A stretch of 64,000 nucleotides of DNA from Streptomyces sp. NBC_01451 (GCF_036227485.1 NZ_CP109479.1:8432001-8496000), one strand, 5' to 3'. Numbered from the stretch's first letter, positions 52,543 through 60,837 are shown. The notes: generated from the letters alone by a model not told the origin. Translations and numbers: made by a program.

Positions 52543-53091
52543 GTGATTGAACTTGGACCGGTTGCCTGGCCACCTGCCCCGATCAGGACCGAGCGCCTCG
52601 TGCTCCGCGAGTCCGAGGCCCGGGACCGTGCGGTGCTGATCGAGCTGTTCGCCTCGCCAGAGGTGGGCACCTACATCGGTGGCCCACGACCGCGTGATGA
52701 GCTGGAGCGCGAGGTTCCTGAGGTGCCCGGGCAACGTCCCGGCTTTTTTGTGGTCGAGCTCGACGGAGCGATGGTCGGCATCGTCACGCTCGATCGGCGT
52801 GACCCAGACCGTCCGGGGCACGTCCGACCGGAAGGCGGGGAGGCCGAGCTCGGCTACATGTTCCTGCCCCACGCGTGGGGATACGGGTACGCCACCGAGG
52901 CATGCGCAGCGGCACTCGACTGGTTCGCCGACACGCTTCCCGGCGAACCAGTCGTGCTCACTCCCCAGACCGCCAACGACCGCTCGATGCGCCTCGCGGC
53001 GAAGCTGGGGTTCACCGAGGTGGAGCGCTTCGAGGACTACGGCGCCGAGCAGTGGCTTGGCGTCTGGTCCCCGATCATGCCGTCCGTTTGA
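52543..53091 (+). CDS. GNAT-family acetyltransferase, RimJ/L type
   Basis: 182 residues from a GTG at 52543; the open frame extends to 52294, but the RimJ/L N-terminus (IRTERLVLRESEARD) supports the inner start. Motif A region ELGYMFLPHAWGYGYATEAC with the acetyl-CoA loop, then VVLTPQTANDRSMRLAAKLG, where the NxxS/xxLxxKLGF pattern is the RimJ/L hallmark. It would acetylate an N-terminal or small-molecule amine. It converges on the last gene of the TIR operon. Confidence 0.9.
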   Translation: MIELGPVAWPPAPIRTERLVLRESEARDRAVLIELFASPEVGTYIGGPRPRDELEREVPEVPGQRPGFFVVELDGAMVGIVTLDRRDPDRPGHVRPEGGEAELGYMFLPHAWGYGYATEACAAALDWFADTLPGEPVVLTPQTANDRSMRLAAKLGFTEVERFEDYGAEQWLGVWSPIMPSV

Positions 53092-53278
53092 GCGCGCGCT
53101 CGTTGCCGCGAGCCGCTCTGTCACCACCGAGCGCCAGCCCCGACATCACGCATTCAAGTTCGGTAGCAGCCGACAAGTCGGCACACAGCTCGGTCGGGAC
53201 GTTCGATTTGACGCTGCTGCCGAGAAGGGAGAGACCCTACGGCCTGCCGGCTGAGGGCAGAATTCAGCGGGTCTGTAC

Positions 53279-53728
53279 TCAGCCCTGGTTGGAGGCTGAG
53301 GATTGGTGGGTGTGGAAGGTAAGCCCGGTGATTCGGCCTGACTGGATGACGGGACCGTGCTGAACGCCGCCGTTGATCTCGTTCCGCACGGCTCCATGAC
53401 AGGTCACGGAGGTAGCGGCAAGTTGCTGCAACGAAGTCAGCAAGATGCGCAGTTCGCCGTTGGTGACAGACCCGGATTCGACGAGTTGTTGTAGGTAACC
53501 GTGCCACTGAGTTCTGACGTCGGTGGTGGTCGGCTCGTCACCTGTAGCGTCGGTGCTGAGCAGCCGGGTCCTCGCATTGTCCAGGTCGGTGATTGCGGTG
53601 GCATTCGAACCGGTACGTGCCAGGAACCGTCTGACAAGTTCTCGGGCATGTGCCCAGGAGTCGGTGACCATGAGGGAAACCAGTGTGGTTGCTCCCGACG
53701 CTGCGAGAGCGGCCAACTCGCTGTCCAT
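53279..53728 (-). CDS. small tail-motif protein, last gene of the TIR operon
   Basis: 149 residues, AGGAGAAGG just before the ATG and 9 bp after the preceding stop. An N-terminal helix LAALAASGATTLVSLMV (may touch membrane) is followed by a helical region (WAHARELVRRFLAR, TQWHGYLQQLVESG) and a C-terminal Gly-rich segment NEINGGVQHGPVIQSGRITG at 116-135. That tail resembles residues 169-186 of the TIR protein in the same operon. Proteins with this helix-plus-tail layout occur beside NTPases and effectors in actinobacteria. No function is known; an adaptor that docks to the other tail-bearing proteins is an inference. Confidence 0.8.
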   Translation of the reverse strand: MDSELAALAASGATTLVSLMVTDSWAHARELVRRFLARTGSNATAITDLDNARTRLLSTDATGDEPTTTDVRTQWHGYLQQLVESGSVTNGELRILLTSLQQLAATSVTCHGAVRNEINGGVQHGPVIQSGRITGLTFHTHQSSASNQG

Positions 53729-53737
53729 TGCCTTCTC

Positions 53738-54826
53738 CTAAATGACTGGGGACCCGGATGGTTCATCGGGCGCGTCGGAATTTGAATTCGGCTCCTCATC
53801 GATGTTCGGGGCGAAGGTCGGCGGATCGAACCGGCGTAGCACGTCCTCGGCTGTCTCGTGTCGGTTCTGCTGCGTGATGATCACAGAGATCTGTTTGGCC
53901 AGCATCGCCCGCCGGACGTCTCCCTCCGTGAATCCCATGGCGTCGAAGAAGCCCGAGAGATGATCTGCAGCATTTCCTTCCTTTGGGGCGGGGGCCGGAT
54001 CCTTCTCCAGAAATTCCGGAGCGTTTTGCTCGCCGGGCTGCTGAGACAGGAGGTTCTGAAGTCGCTCAGGAATTTCGGTGTCGTTGGCTGCGGATGTGAG
54101 CTGCGCGAGAAGGGCCAGGTCTGCCACTGTCTTTTCCACGTGTTCGTCGTTCTTGGCGAGCCACCAGACCACCGCACTGCCGGTGTCCTTCAGCACGTCC
54201 TCGCCCAGGTACTGGCGCTTGCTTTGTTCGTACTTGCGTTGGTGCTCCCAGACCGCCTTGTCCTTGCGCACGTCGGCGAGTCTGTCCAAGCGCTCCTGGT
54301 CCTGTTCCAGCAAGGTGAGGCTGACGTTTTCCGCCATAGCCTGGAGATAGTCTGTGGAGTCCGGACACATACGGCTGAGAACGCCGCTGAGCTCGTGCTG
54401 CACGAGTGAGAATTGGCCCGGCTCCCGTCTCTCGGTGACGGCGCGGGCGCGGCTAAGGATTGCTTCGACTGCGAGTCCTGCCGGATTGAGGACGGGGGCA
54501 TTTCCGGGTGATTCGACTAGGTACCACCGTACGGTCGCCGAGAACACGAAGTTGTAGTCCGCCCATTGACTGGGCAGCGCCACTCGGCTGACGTGGCACT
54601 CCGTGCGTTCAACGGGGGCCGCCGTGAGTTGTTCCTCGAAGCTGACTGGCACGGAGCCGCGACGCAGTGAAGCGATTCGGAAGGCCGCTGCGGGAACAGT
54701 GAGGAGTAGCACGGCCAACACCGGCCATATCCAGGTGGGCCACCGCTGTGTCAGGCCGACGATGGTCAGCAGTAGGCCGCATAAGACGGTGAGGAAGACA
54801 GTTGTCGTCTTGCGTGCGGTCGTCAC
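53738..54826 (-). CDS. two-TM membrane protein with SPFH-like/coiled-coil cytoplasmic part, TIR operon
   Basis: 362 residues, GTG start overlapping the previous stop as GTGA. Two transmembrane segments (VFLTVLCGLLLTIVGL and WIWPVLAVLLLTVPAAAF) form a hairpin at residues 10-48. The following 130 residues (NFVFSATVRWYLVE, VEAILSRARAVTERREPGQF) and the charged coil DQERLDRLADVRKDKAVWEH resemble SPFH/band-7 proteins, though no family signature is decisive. The acidic Pro/Ser-rich C-terminus is disordered. Codon 15 is TTA (54782-54784), a rare bldA-dependent leucine codon. It could anchor the complex or act as a membrane effector (inference). Confidence 0.78.
   Translation of the reverse strand: MTTARKTTTVFLTVLCGLLLTIVGLTQRWPTWIWPVLAVLLLTVPAAAFRIASLRRGSVPVSFEEQLTAAPVERTECHVSRVALPSQWADYNFVFSATVRWYLVESPGNAPVLNPAGLAVEAILSRARAVTERREPGQFSLVQHELSGVLSRMCPDSTDYLQAMAENVSLTLLEQDQERLDRLADVRKDKAVWEHQRKYEQSKRQYLGEDVLKDTGSAVVWWLAKNDEHVEKTVADLALLAQLTSAANDTEIPERLQNLLSQQPGEQNAPEFLEKDPAPAPKEGNAADHLSGFFDAMGFTEGDVRRAMLAKQISVIITQQNRHETAEDVLRRFDPPTFAPNIDEEPNSNSDAPDEPSGSPVI
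54782..54784 (-). other. TTA codon (Leu15) in the membrane protein gene
   Basis: In-frame TTA, dependent in Streptomyces on the bldA tRNA. Position confirmed by 14 codons from the GTG at 54826. Confidence 0.85.
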
Positions 54827-56817
54827 GGTTGACTCCCCTTGGCTGATGCTGGCGGCGCGACTAGCCCGAGGCCCTGGGCCGCGCTGATCTTGTGGAGTAG
54901 CAGTTCTGTGGTCTTGACGGAGCGCGCTGGGCCGCCCGGAGCACCGCGCTCGGCTTCGCGGGCGCTCGCATACAGAGCGGCGAAGACCTCACCGCGTCTT
55001 TCCGCGCACCGTTCGGCCGCGTTGACGAGGAGGTCGAGCAGAAGCTCGCTCTGGGGTCCGGTGTTGTCGGCCGCGCGGTGGAGCCAGCGTTCCGCGTGCG
55101 GCTGCCACGTCGCGCGCGGTAGTTCGGCCAGTACCGCATGCCAGCAGGTGGTCAAGGAGCGCTGTACCCCGGTTTCCTCGACCAGCGCGCGTGGGATGTC
55201 GGAGGAGTCCGTCAGCGCCACCGGATCGCAGGCTCGCAGGAAGATGCCCAGGTCGGGCGGTGAGAGGTCGGATCGGGCAAGGCGGTCGAGCAGCCTTCGG
55301 CGCAGTCGGCGGCTGCCAGCAGCCAGGTCGTGCAACGCCTGCAGGGCGAGTGTGGTGCCGCGTTCGCGCCGAGCCAGGTAGTACAGCCGGAGCAGAGCCT
55401 GATCCGGATGGCTGGCTGCGAGCACATCGGCGCAGATCCGGACGAGTACCTGTGCGAACTCTCCACTGAGTTTGCGGTGAGCACACCATTGGTAGGTCCG
55501 TTCGCGGAAGTCCCTGCTGTGGGCAGGGTCGTCAAGACCACAGGTGAGCGCATGGACAGCGGCTTCCAGCCGCGCTCTGCCCGCCGCCCCGGTACTCCAT
55601 AGTTCGGCGAGAGAAGCCAGACCGTCCCCGCGCCCGGTCCGTAGGTACTGACCGGCCAGACGCGCCACCAGACCGTCACGAACGGTCGGGATGACGTGCC
55701 GATCGTTCAGGTCCACGATGCTTGCAGTCCAGGTGGCCAGATGGGGTCGCAAGTCAGGCATGTGGTCCCAGAAATGTGCGCGCACGGCGGAGTCGTAGTC
55801 CAACTCCTTGAAGCGCACGTATCCGCCCGGACCAGTTTCGGCGGAGATTTCCGCAAGCCGCTCAGCGAGGTCCTTGTGCTGGAGCAGCGGTACCCCGTCC
55901 GACGGGGAGTCGAGAGTGCGCAGCAAAAGCTGGGCCGCACGGTGGATGACGTCGGCGTGCGCCCCGTGGAGCATCGAGACGGCGATCAGCAGCGCGCGCT
56001 GAGGAGCCTCGCGTAATCCGGCGACGACCGTGGCGACTTCCTTCCGTCGGTCGTTCCGTGCTCTCTTGGCTGTCGCGCACCACTGTGTGAACCCTTCGTC
56101 CGGCCGAGCAGCCTCGCGGGCACGCCGCACCAGATCGGCGAAGTCCGCGATCTCCCGCATCGGCCGTTTCCCGCGCACGAACTCGTCAACAGTGACGTCG
56201 GACTGCATGTACTGCTCGTACGGCATGCCGTGCATGCGAAGGTGCCGCCGGAGAACCTGCAGACCTGGAGGCCGCCCGATTTCGACCCGGTAAGACTGGA
56301 GATCGGGATCGAGGGTGCCGCCGTGCGGCATCACGACTACAAGATGTGCGTGCTGGTCGTGTACGGCCTTGCGGAGCGCGGGGAGATCGGCCAGCGCCGC
56401 GGACCATTGGCGGTCGTCGGAAGCCGACAGATCCAGTAGCAACTGGTCACCGGTTGCGACCAGAGCAGGATCGTGGAGGGCCAGTTCGTCTTCCTCACCC
56501 GGCAGAAGTTCGTGGAAGTCGCCGCTGTCCGAGCGGCATTCGCGCAGGAGCACGCGGGCTGCGGAGGTGCGGCCGCTGCCCGGGAGACCTCCCAGAATGA
56601 CGGTGCCGGTGTCGGCGAGCACAGCGCGGGCCTTGCCCATCTCGTCAGGGTTGACCAGCACGCGCCGCAGCCAACGAAGTTGGTCTTCGGCGATCCGCCG
56701 GAAGGCCGGCTTGTCATAGTCCTGCACGTGGGCACCGACGTTGACGTAGATGTTGCCGGCACCGGTATGGGTGAAGCCCTGCGGGTTCTCGACTCGTGTA
56801 CTGCCGTGCAGGCTCAC
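54823..56817 (-). CDS. P-loop protein with repeat-rich helical C-terminus, TIR operon
   Basis: 664 residues, GTG start overlapping the TIR stop as GTGA. An N-terminal tag FTHTGAGNIYVN (15-26) matches the TIR tail VHTGNGHIYQN. A P-loop follows: GLPGSGRTS at 77-85, which has Arg83 where the Walker A Lys should be; GDQLLLDLS is a possible Walker B. The remaining 450 residues are helical, with repeated L-x-x-L-A patterns, as in STAND-type sensors with C-terminal superstructure domains. The Lys to Arg change suggests weak or no ATP hydrolysis. Codon 268 is TTA. It probably acts as the sensor or scaffold of the operon; inference. Confidence 0.83.
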   Translation of the reverse strand: MSLHGSTRVENPQGFTHTGAGNIYVNVGAHVQDYDKPAFRRIAEDQLRWLRRVLVNPDEMGKARAVLADTGTVILGGLPGSGRTSAARVLLRECRSDSGDFHELLPGEEDELALHDPALVATGDQLLLDLSASDDRQWSAALADLPALRKAVHDQHAHLVVVMPHGGTLDPDLQSYRVEIGRPPGLQVLRRHLRMHGMPYEQYMQSDVTVDEFVRGKRPMREIADFADLVRRAREAARPDEGFTQWCATAKRARNDRRKEVATVVAGLREAPQRALLIAVSMLHGAHADVIHRAAQLLLRTLDSPSDGVPLLQHKDLAERLAEISAETGPGGYVRFKELDYDSAVRAHFWDHMPDLRPHLATWTASIVDLNDRHVIPTVRDGLVARLAGQYLRTGRGDGLASLAELWSTGAAGRARLEAAVHALTCGLDDPAHSRDFRERTYQWCAHRKLSGEFAQVLVRICADVLAASHPDQALLRLYYLARRERGTTLALQALHDLAAGSRRLRRRLLDRLARSDLSPPDLGIFLRACDPVALTDSSDIPRALVEETGVQRSLTTCWHAVLAELPRATWQPHAERWLHRAADNTGPQSELLLDLLVNAAERCAERRGEVFAALYASAREAERGAPGGPARSVKTTELLLHKISAAQGLGLVAPPASAKGSQP
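56014..56016 (-). other. TTA codon (Leu268) in the P-loop protein gene
   Basis: In-frame TTA in the segment AGLREAPQ; 267 codons from the GTG at 56817. Confidence 0.85.
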
Positions 56818-57569
56818 CGACTGTCGTCCTCGCGTCGGTCCGGCTCACCGAACCGATGCTGGACGCTGCCGTGGTTGTCACCTTCGACGTAGGTCATCCC
56901 GTTGCCCGAGAGGTGCCGGTCGCCCGACACGTGGCGGGAGTTCTGGTAGATGTGGCCATTGCCCGTGTGGACGGGGCCACGAGAGCCCTTCACGATGGTG
57001 CCGCCTACGTCGCCGGTGAAGTCACGGCTCTGTACCGCCGTTCCGCTCACGTCTCCGATCGAGTTGGTCACGGTGTCGGACGCTGACGACGTCTCCTGGG
57101 CTGGGGACAGGTCGTTCAGTCCGGGGACCATCTCGGCGACCAGATCGCCGATGCGCCTGACACCGTTCTCGGTGTCGTGTGTGTCGAACGGAATGGACTG
57201 GAGGTCGGCGAGCCGTGCCAGTTCGTGGGGCAGGTCGGCCTTGCTCAGCCGGTTCGTCTTACGGCCGTCCAGAATGGGAACGACCGGAAGTTCACAACTG
57301 AACGCCTCCTCGATCTCCCTACGCACCCAGTCCTCCGGGTCGTGCAGTCGGGTTCGAAAGTTCGTCCAGTCCGGCCCTACAACGGCCAGCAGGACGGAAC
57401 TGCGTCGCAGCGCGTCCAGCAGGGAGTCGGGGTAGGCCTCGCCGGGGGCGATTGACCTTGATGCACGGAAGATGTGCTGAGATCCGAAGCGACGCGACAG
57501 CTCTTGATCGATCAACGCAGCGGTCTTCTCCCCGTCGCCTGTGCGGTAGTTGATGAAGACTTCGTTCAC
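56814..57569 (-). CDS. TIR-domain protein with Gly-rich tail
   Basis: 251 residues from a GTG at 57569 with GGGGGA seven bases upstream, 13 bp after the regulator gene. Residues 1-145 are a TIR domain: box 1 VFINYRTGDGEKTAALIDQE, the region SIAPGEAYPDSLLDAL, LLAVVGPDW, and DPEDWVRREIEEAF with a likely catalytic Glu85. Bacterial TIR domains cleave NAD or make cyclic ADP-ribose signals in anti-phage systems. Residues 165-245 are a low-complexity tail: IGDVSGTAVQSRDFTGDV, then VHTGNGHIYQN and SGDRHLSGNG. Similar motifs recur in two other operon products. It is the likely effector. Confidence 0.88.
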   Translation of the reverse strand: MNEVFINYRTGDGEKTAALIDQELSRRFGSQHIFRASRSIAPGEAYPDSLLDALRRSSVLLAVVGPDWTNFRTRLHDPEDWVRREIEEAFSCELPVVPILDGRKTNRLSKADLPHELARLADLQSIPFDTHDTENGVRRIGDLVAEMVPGLNDLSPAQETSSASDTVTNSIGDVSGTAVQSRDFTGDVGGTIVKGSRGPVHTGNGHIYQNSRHVSGDRHLSGNGMTYVEGDNHGSVQHRFGEPDRREDDSR

Positions 57570-57582
57570 GGCTATGTCCCCC

Positions 57583-58875
57583 TCAGGAAGTGGACGAGCG
57601 CGACAATGTGCCGAGTCGCGGCCCGAGCTGACGTACGGACGGCAGATTTGCATGGCGCGCCAGAATCCGGGCGAGACGCTGCAGATCGGTCGTGACGGTC
57701 GCTGAACGCACTGCCGCCACGCCGTCGAGCAACGATGCCGTGAGCGCACACGCGTGGTCGATCTCGCCCGCCGATGCGTAGGCGAGCGCACGCCGCACCC
57801 CGTACCGCACCTGCGTGCGCACCGCGTCCTGGCCGACCAGGGCGAGTTGCCGATCGAGTTCCTCGCTCGCCTCCCTCGGCCGCCCGAGATCGACCAAGCA
57901 CCAGCCGGTGGCCATGCCGACCGGGTCGGGAAGGTGCATGGTGCCGATCACCGGCTCGTCGGAGCCGTCGTCCCGGAGGGCGAGGAGTATACGAGCGCGC
58001 TCCAAGGCACGCAGACACGCATTGAGATCACCCGCCAGGGCGTGTCCTTGTGCCTCACGTTGTGCGGCCAGCCCGCGGATCCGTGGTGGCAGCTTGCTGC
58101 TCTGCGCGCGACGGGCCAGGTCAACGGTCTGCTCGGCATCGTCCCGGTACAAGGTGACCAAAGCTCTGCGGACCAGTGCGTAACCAGCCAGTGCCTCGTC
58201 GCCGCCTGCTGCTGCCAGATCGACCGCGCGCTGAGTCCACCACAGTGCCGCACGTTCGTCCCCGGTTTCCTGCACGAGCCAGCCTACATATTCGGCGTAC
58301 CGGGAGCCGAGCGCCAGTAATTGCCGACGCGTGCCAATGTCGGTTTGCGCGGACAGTTCCCGCAGCGTGTGCGTCTGCGCGATCAGGACGGGAAGGAGCA
58401 GACCGGGCTCCACGGTCTGGCCAAGTTTCCGGTAATGCGTGAACAGCGAGCGGGAGGCTTCCAGCATGCCGGCACCCGAGGCCGGGGAGGCAGGACCGGT
58501 GCCGTCCGGTCGCCACGTCATCAGCGATGCGACACCGGCGCTCATCACCTCTCGCCGACCCATGGGCTGGAACCGGTTCGCGCCGTCCGGCGACAACTGC
58601 ATGACCCAGTCCTCCTCATCGACTTGGCCTGGCGCCGGTTCGGCTGATGTGTCAGCAACAACCGGGGTGGCCAGGGCATTCAGTGCTCCGTTGGCGTCGA
58701 GGGCGGCGTCGCACAGCCGAACGAGGTCACGGCTGGGTGCCTTGATGCCTCGCTCGACTTTGCTCAACTGCGCCTTGCTGTAATGCACGGCGCCGGACAA
58801 GGCCGTGAGACTCAGCCCGGCCTCCAGACGCCGTTTCCTCAGCTCTTCGCCGAACTCGGTGGACGGCTGTTGCAC
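57583..58875 (-). CDS. XRE-family HTH regulator with TPR-like C-terminus, first gene of the TIR operon
   Basis: 430 residues from a GTG at 58875 with GGAGG five bases upstream; a frame extending to 59019 lacks this site. HTH at about residues 8-60: FGEELRKRRLEAGLSLTALS, then YSKAQLSKVERGIKAPS. The C-terminal 300 residues are helical TPR-like repeats (ALWWTQRAVDLAAAGGDEAL, CLRALERARILLALRDDG), the layout of Streptomyces peptide-sensing or developmental regulators. Codon 186 is TTA. It presumably controls the downstream TIR genes and may sense a ligand through the TPRs. Confidence 0.88.
   Translation of the reverse strand: MQQPSTEFGEELRKRRLEAGLSLTALSGAVHYSKAQLSKVERGIKAPSRDLVRLCDAALDANGALNALATPVVADTSAEPAPGQVDEEDWVMQLSPDGANRFQPMGRREVMSAGVASLMTWRPDGTGPASPASGAGMLEASRSLFTHYRKLGQTVEPGLLLPVLIAQTHTLRELSAQTDIGTRRQLLALGSRYAEYVGWLVQETGDERAALWWTQRAVDLAAAGGDEALAGYALVRRALVTLYRDDAEQTVDLARRAQSSKLPPRIRGLAAQREAQGHALAGDLNACLRALERARILLALRDDGSDEPVIGTMHLPDPVGMATGWCLVDLGRPREASEELDRQLALVGQDAVRTQVRYGVRRALAYASAGEIDHACALTASLLDGVAAVRSATVTTDLQRLARILARHANLPSVRQLGPRLGTLSRSSTS
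58318..58320 (-). other. TTA codon (Leu186) in the HTH-TPR regulator gene
   Basis: In-frame TTA in the segment RRQLLALG; 185 codons from the GTG at 58875. A TTA in the first gene would make the whole operon respond to bldA. Confidence 0.85.
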
Positions 58876-59344
58876 GGAAACCTCCAAAGCCCATCCGTCC
58901 AGGCCGGGGTGGCGCTGCACGAAAGAGTGCGGCAACCCGGCCTGGACGGACAAGGCGATCGATGCTGTTTCCCGTTTCCTTCTCCGACGGCGGGGTGCAG
59001 CACTCATCGGGGATGGCACTTGTGTCGGTCACAGAGCCGGGCGAGTCATGCCCCACCAGGTTGGGTCACGTCCGTGGGAGCGGCGGTCAATAGACCACTC
59101 CCACCGAGGTGACCGAGGACTCGGGCCCGCGATTGCATCCACCACTTCGATGGGATCGGCCGGGTCTGCTTGGATCCTCCGCGGGCGGGAGGAAGTTGTG
59201 GCGCGCTCAAGTCTGGGGACGGACTTCGTCAGCGTGATGGCCGCCACCTGCCCGGTGCCAAGTTCAGCGGTCCTTCACTTGCTGGGCACTGCGAAAAGTT
59301 ATCGCCCACCTGGGCAAATTCCACTTCTGGATCAGCCACAGAGG
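58876..59344. other. 469-bp region upstream of the TIR operon
   Basis: Contains the operon promoter, which I cannot place precisely, and no convincing gene. A minus-strand frame at 59029-59247 has no ribosome site or recognisable product. Confidence 0.5.
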
Positions 59345-59650
59345 CCGCGAGGCATTGCGCAGCCTGCCCACCCGGCACGGTGTCATCTTCCAGCGCACGA
59401 ATACAAGATCGTGTCGCGAACCCGCTGGCTGCGCTGAAGGCGATCCGTGCCGCACGGCCCGACGGTGACCCGACCTACGCCGTGTGTGGGCGGCCCCCCC
59501 CATCGAAGCCCGCTTTGGACCGCTGCAGCAGTTCGCCATCGTTTCCCCGAACCACCCCAACCACAAGCGCGGCCTGGCCCCTGCGCGCCTGCCCGCGATG
59601 GCGCGACCCCAATGCCCGCCACCGCGACATCCTGCCCGCCGAACGCAAAG
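59345..59650 (+). pseudogene. remnant of an IS630-family transposase
   Basis: Four fragments in the right order match Streptomyces IS630 transposases but in different frames: REALRSLPTRHGVIFQRT from 59347, AALKAIRAARPDGDPTYAV from 59428, PIEARFGPLQQFAIVSPNHP from 59499, and RWRDPNARHRDILPAERK from 59596. Frames 1, 1, 3 and 1 follow one another, and the stretch between the second and third blocks (the DNLSAN and LTPTxASWAN region with catalytic residues) is deleted. The gene is therefore dead. It sits upstream of the TIR operon and hints that the island was delivered or rearranged by mobile DNA. Confidence 0.8.
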
Positions 59651-59788
59651 TGAGTCTTAAGCCCCACCAGTTGCCGGACCGATCGCTTGGATCAAAGGCT
59701 GACGGGGCTGCGATACGGAGAAGACGTTTGTTCGCGCGTATTCGGTGCAGACGGTGAGCTGACACTGTCTTTATTGAGGGAGAAAACG

Positions 59789-60067
59789 ATGGGCATCATC
59801 GCGTGGATCATCATCGGCCTGCTCGCCGGCGCCATCGCCAAGGCCCTGATGCCGGGCAAGGACCCCGGCGGCATCATCATCACCATGCTCATCGGCATCG
59901 TCGGCGGTCTGCTCGGCGGATGGCTCGGCAAGGTGATATTCGGCGTCGACTCCATCGACGGATTCTTCGACATCTCGACGTGGATCGCCGCGATCGTCGG
60001 CTCCTTCCTCCTGCTCGCGCTCTACCGCGTCGTCACCGGCAACCGGCATTCGCGTCGTCACGCATGA
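59789..60067 (+). CDS. GlsB/YeaQ/YmgE-family stress-associated membrane protein
   Basis: 92 residues, GAGGGAG before the ATG. Three transmembrane segments with the Gly-zipper pattern of the transglycosylase-associated family (PF04226): IIAWIIIGLLAGAIAKALM, then GGIIITMLIGIVGGLLGGWL and WIAAIVGSFLLLALYRVV. The loop PGKDPGG is diagnostic. Members are induced by stress in many bacteria; their molecular role is unclear. A strong terminator follows. Confidence 0.93.
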   Translation: MGIIAWIIIGLLAGAIAKALMPGKDPGGIIITMLIGIVGGLLGGWLGKVIFGVDSIDGFFDISTWIAAIVGSFLLLALYRVVTGNRHSRRHA

Positions 60068-60095
60068 CCCGCTGAAGGCAATAGGCGTGCGACCC

Positions 60096-60139
60096 GCTGG
60101 ACGGCTCCCTTCCTGTTCGCAGGACGGGAGCCGTCCAGC
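60096..60139. terminator. terminator of the GlsB-like gene
   Basis: Hairpin with a 14-bp outer stem (60096-60109 with 60126-60139), an internal 1-1 mismatch, then a 5-bp inner stem TCCTG/CAGGA with a UUCG tetraloop. Confidence 0.88.
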
Positions 60140-60191
60140 TGTCGGGGAGCAACAGGCAACAAACGCTGGTGAATTCCATGGAACGTATGGA

Positions 60192-60222
60192 GGGGCCCTG
60201 GTGCCAATCGCACCAGGGCCCC
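60192..60222. terminator. second hairpin, terminator-like
   Basis: Perfect 13-bp stem GGGGCCCTGGTGC/GCACCAGGGCCCC with 5-nt loop CAATC, 52 bp after the first hairpin. The two may form a double terminator. Confidence 0.65.
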
Positions 60223-60429
60223 GAAGGAACTGCTACACCATCTGCCGGCCCTGCGACTGCGCCGGCCCTCTGTTTCCGCAGACCCGACCGAAACGCTGTC
60301 GGGTGTGCTGGGATCGCGGTTGCTCGACCGGAGACCACCTCACTGTCGATGTCCTGCGGTACCCGGGTTCAAGGCTTCGGCCCGGGCGATCCTGATGGCG
60401 CTTGGCTCCTCCGTTCTTCCCTCTGGGAT

Positions 60430-60837
60430 TGATCACTTACCAAGCGGGTACTGCGTACTGCCGGTGATGCGAACTGCCCAGTGGCCTGGGGAAGCGCCAC
60501 GCTTCGGCAGCCAGCCCCGTCGCCCGTCCTGCGTCTGCTCTGGCTTGGAACCCCACTGCCGAACTTCCCGGTGCGCGCGTCCGCAGCCGACGCCTTCACC
60601 GAGGTGCTGCTCACTGACCTCACTGCTGCATGGTGCGAACTGCACCAACGGGTACTGCCCATACGGCACTGCTCACGGCGGCCCCTGATCACTTCGGGCC
60701 ACCCGGTCCGGTCGTCAGTCCCGTCGCCGTCCTGCGACAACCCTGGCTTCGGAACTCCACCACCACACCGTCCTGCGCCCTGCAACTACGTGTACTGCTG
60801 GTGCTGCTGGCCGGCAGTTCGTCTCTGCCAGGCCCCG
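60430..60837. repeat. diverged tandem duplication, two units of about 204 bp
   Basis: Shared words recur at constant distance: CGGGTACTGC at 60445 and 60649, CCCGTCGCC at 60516 and 60720, CTGGCTT at 60540 and 60743. The units have drifted strongly elsewhere. Confidence 0.5.

Noticed and set aside
59170..59757. 195-residue plus-strand frame covering the transposase remnant
   Set aside because: Only two of the four IS630 blocks are in this frame; the rest is out-of-frame filler.
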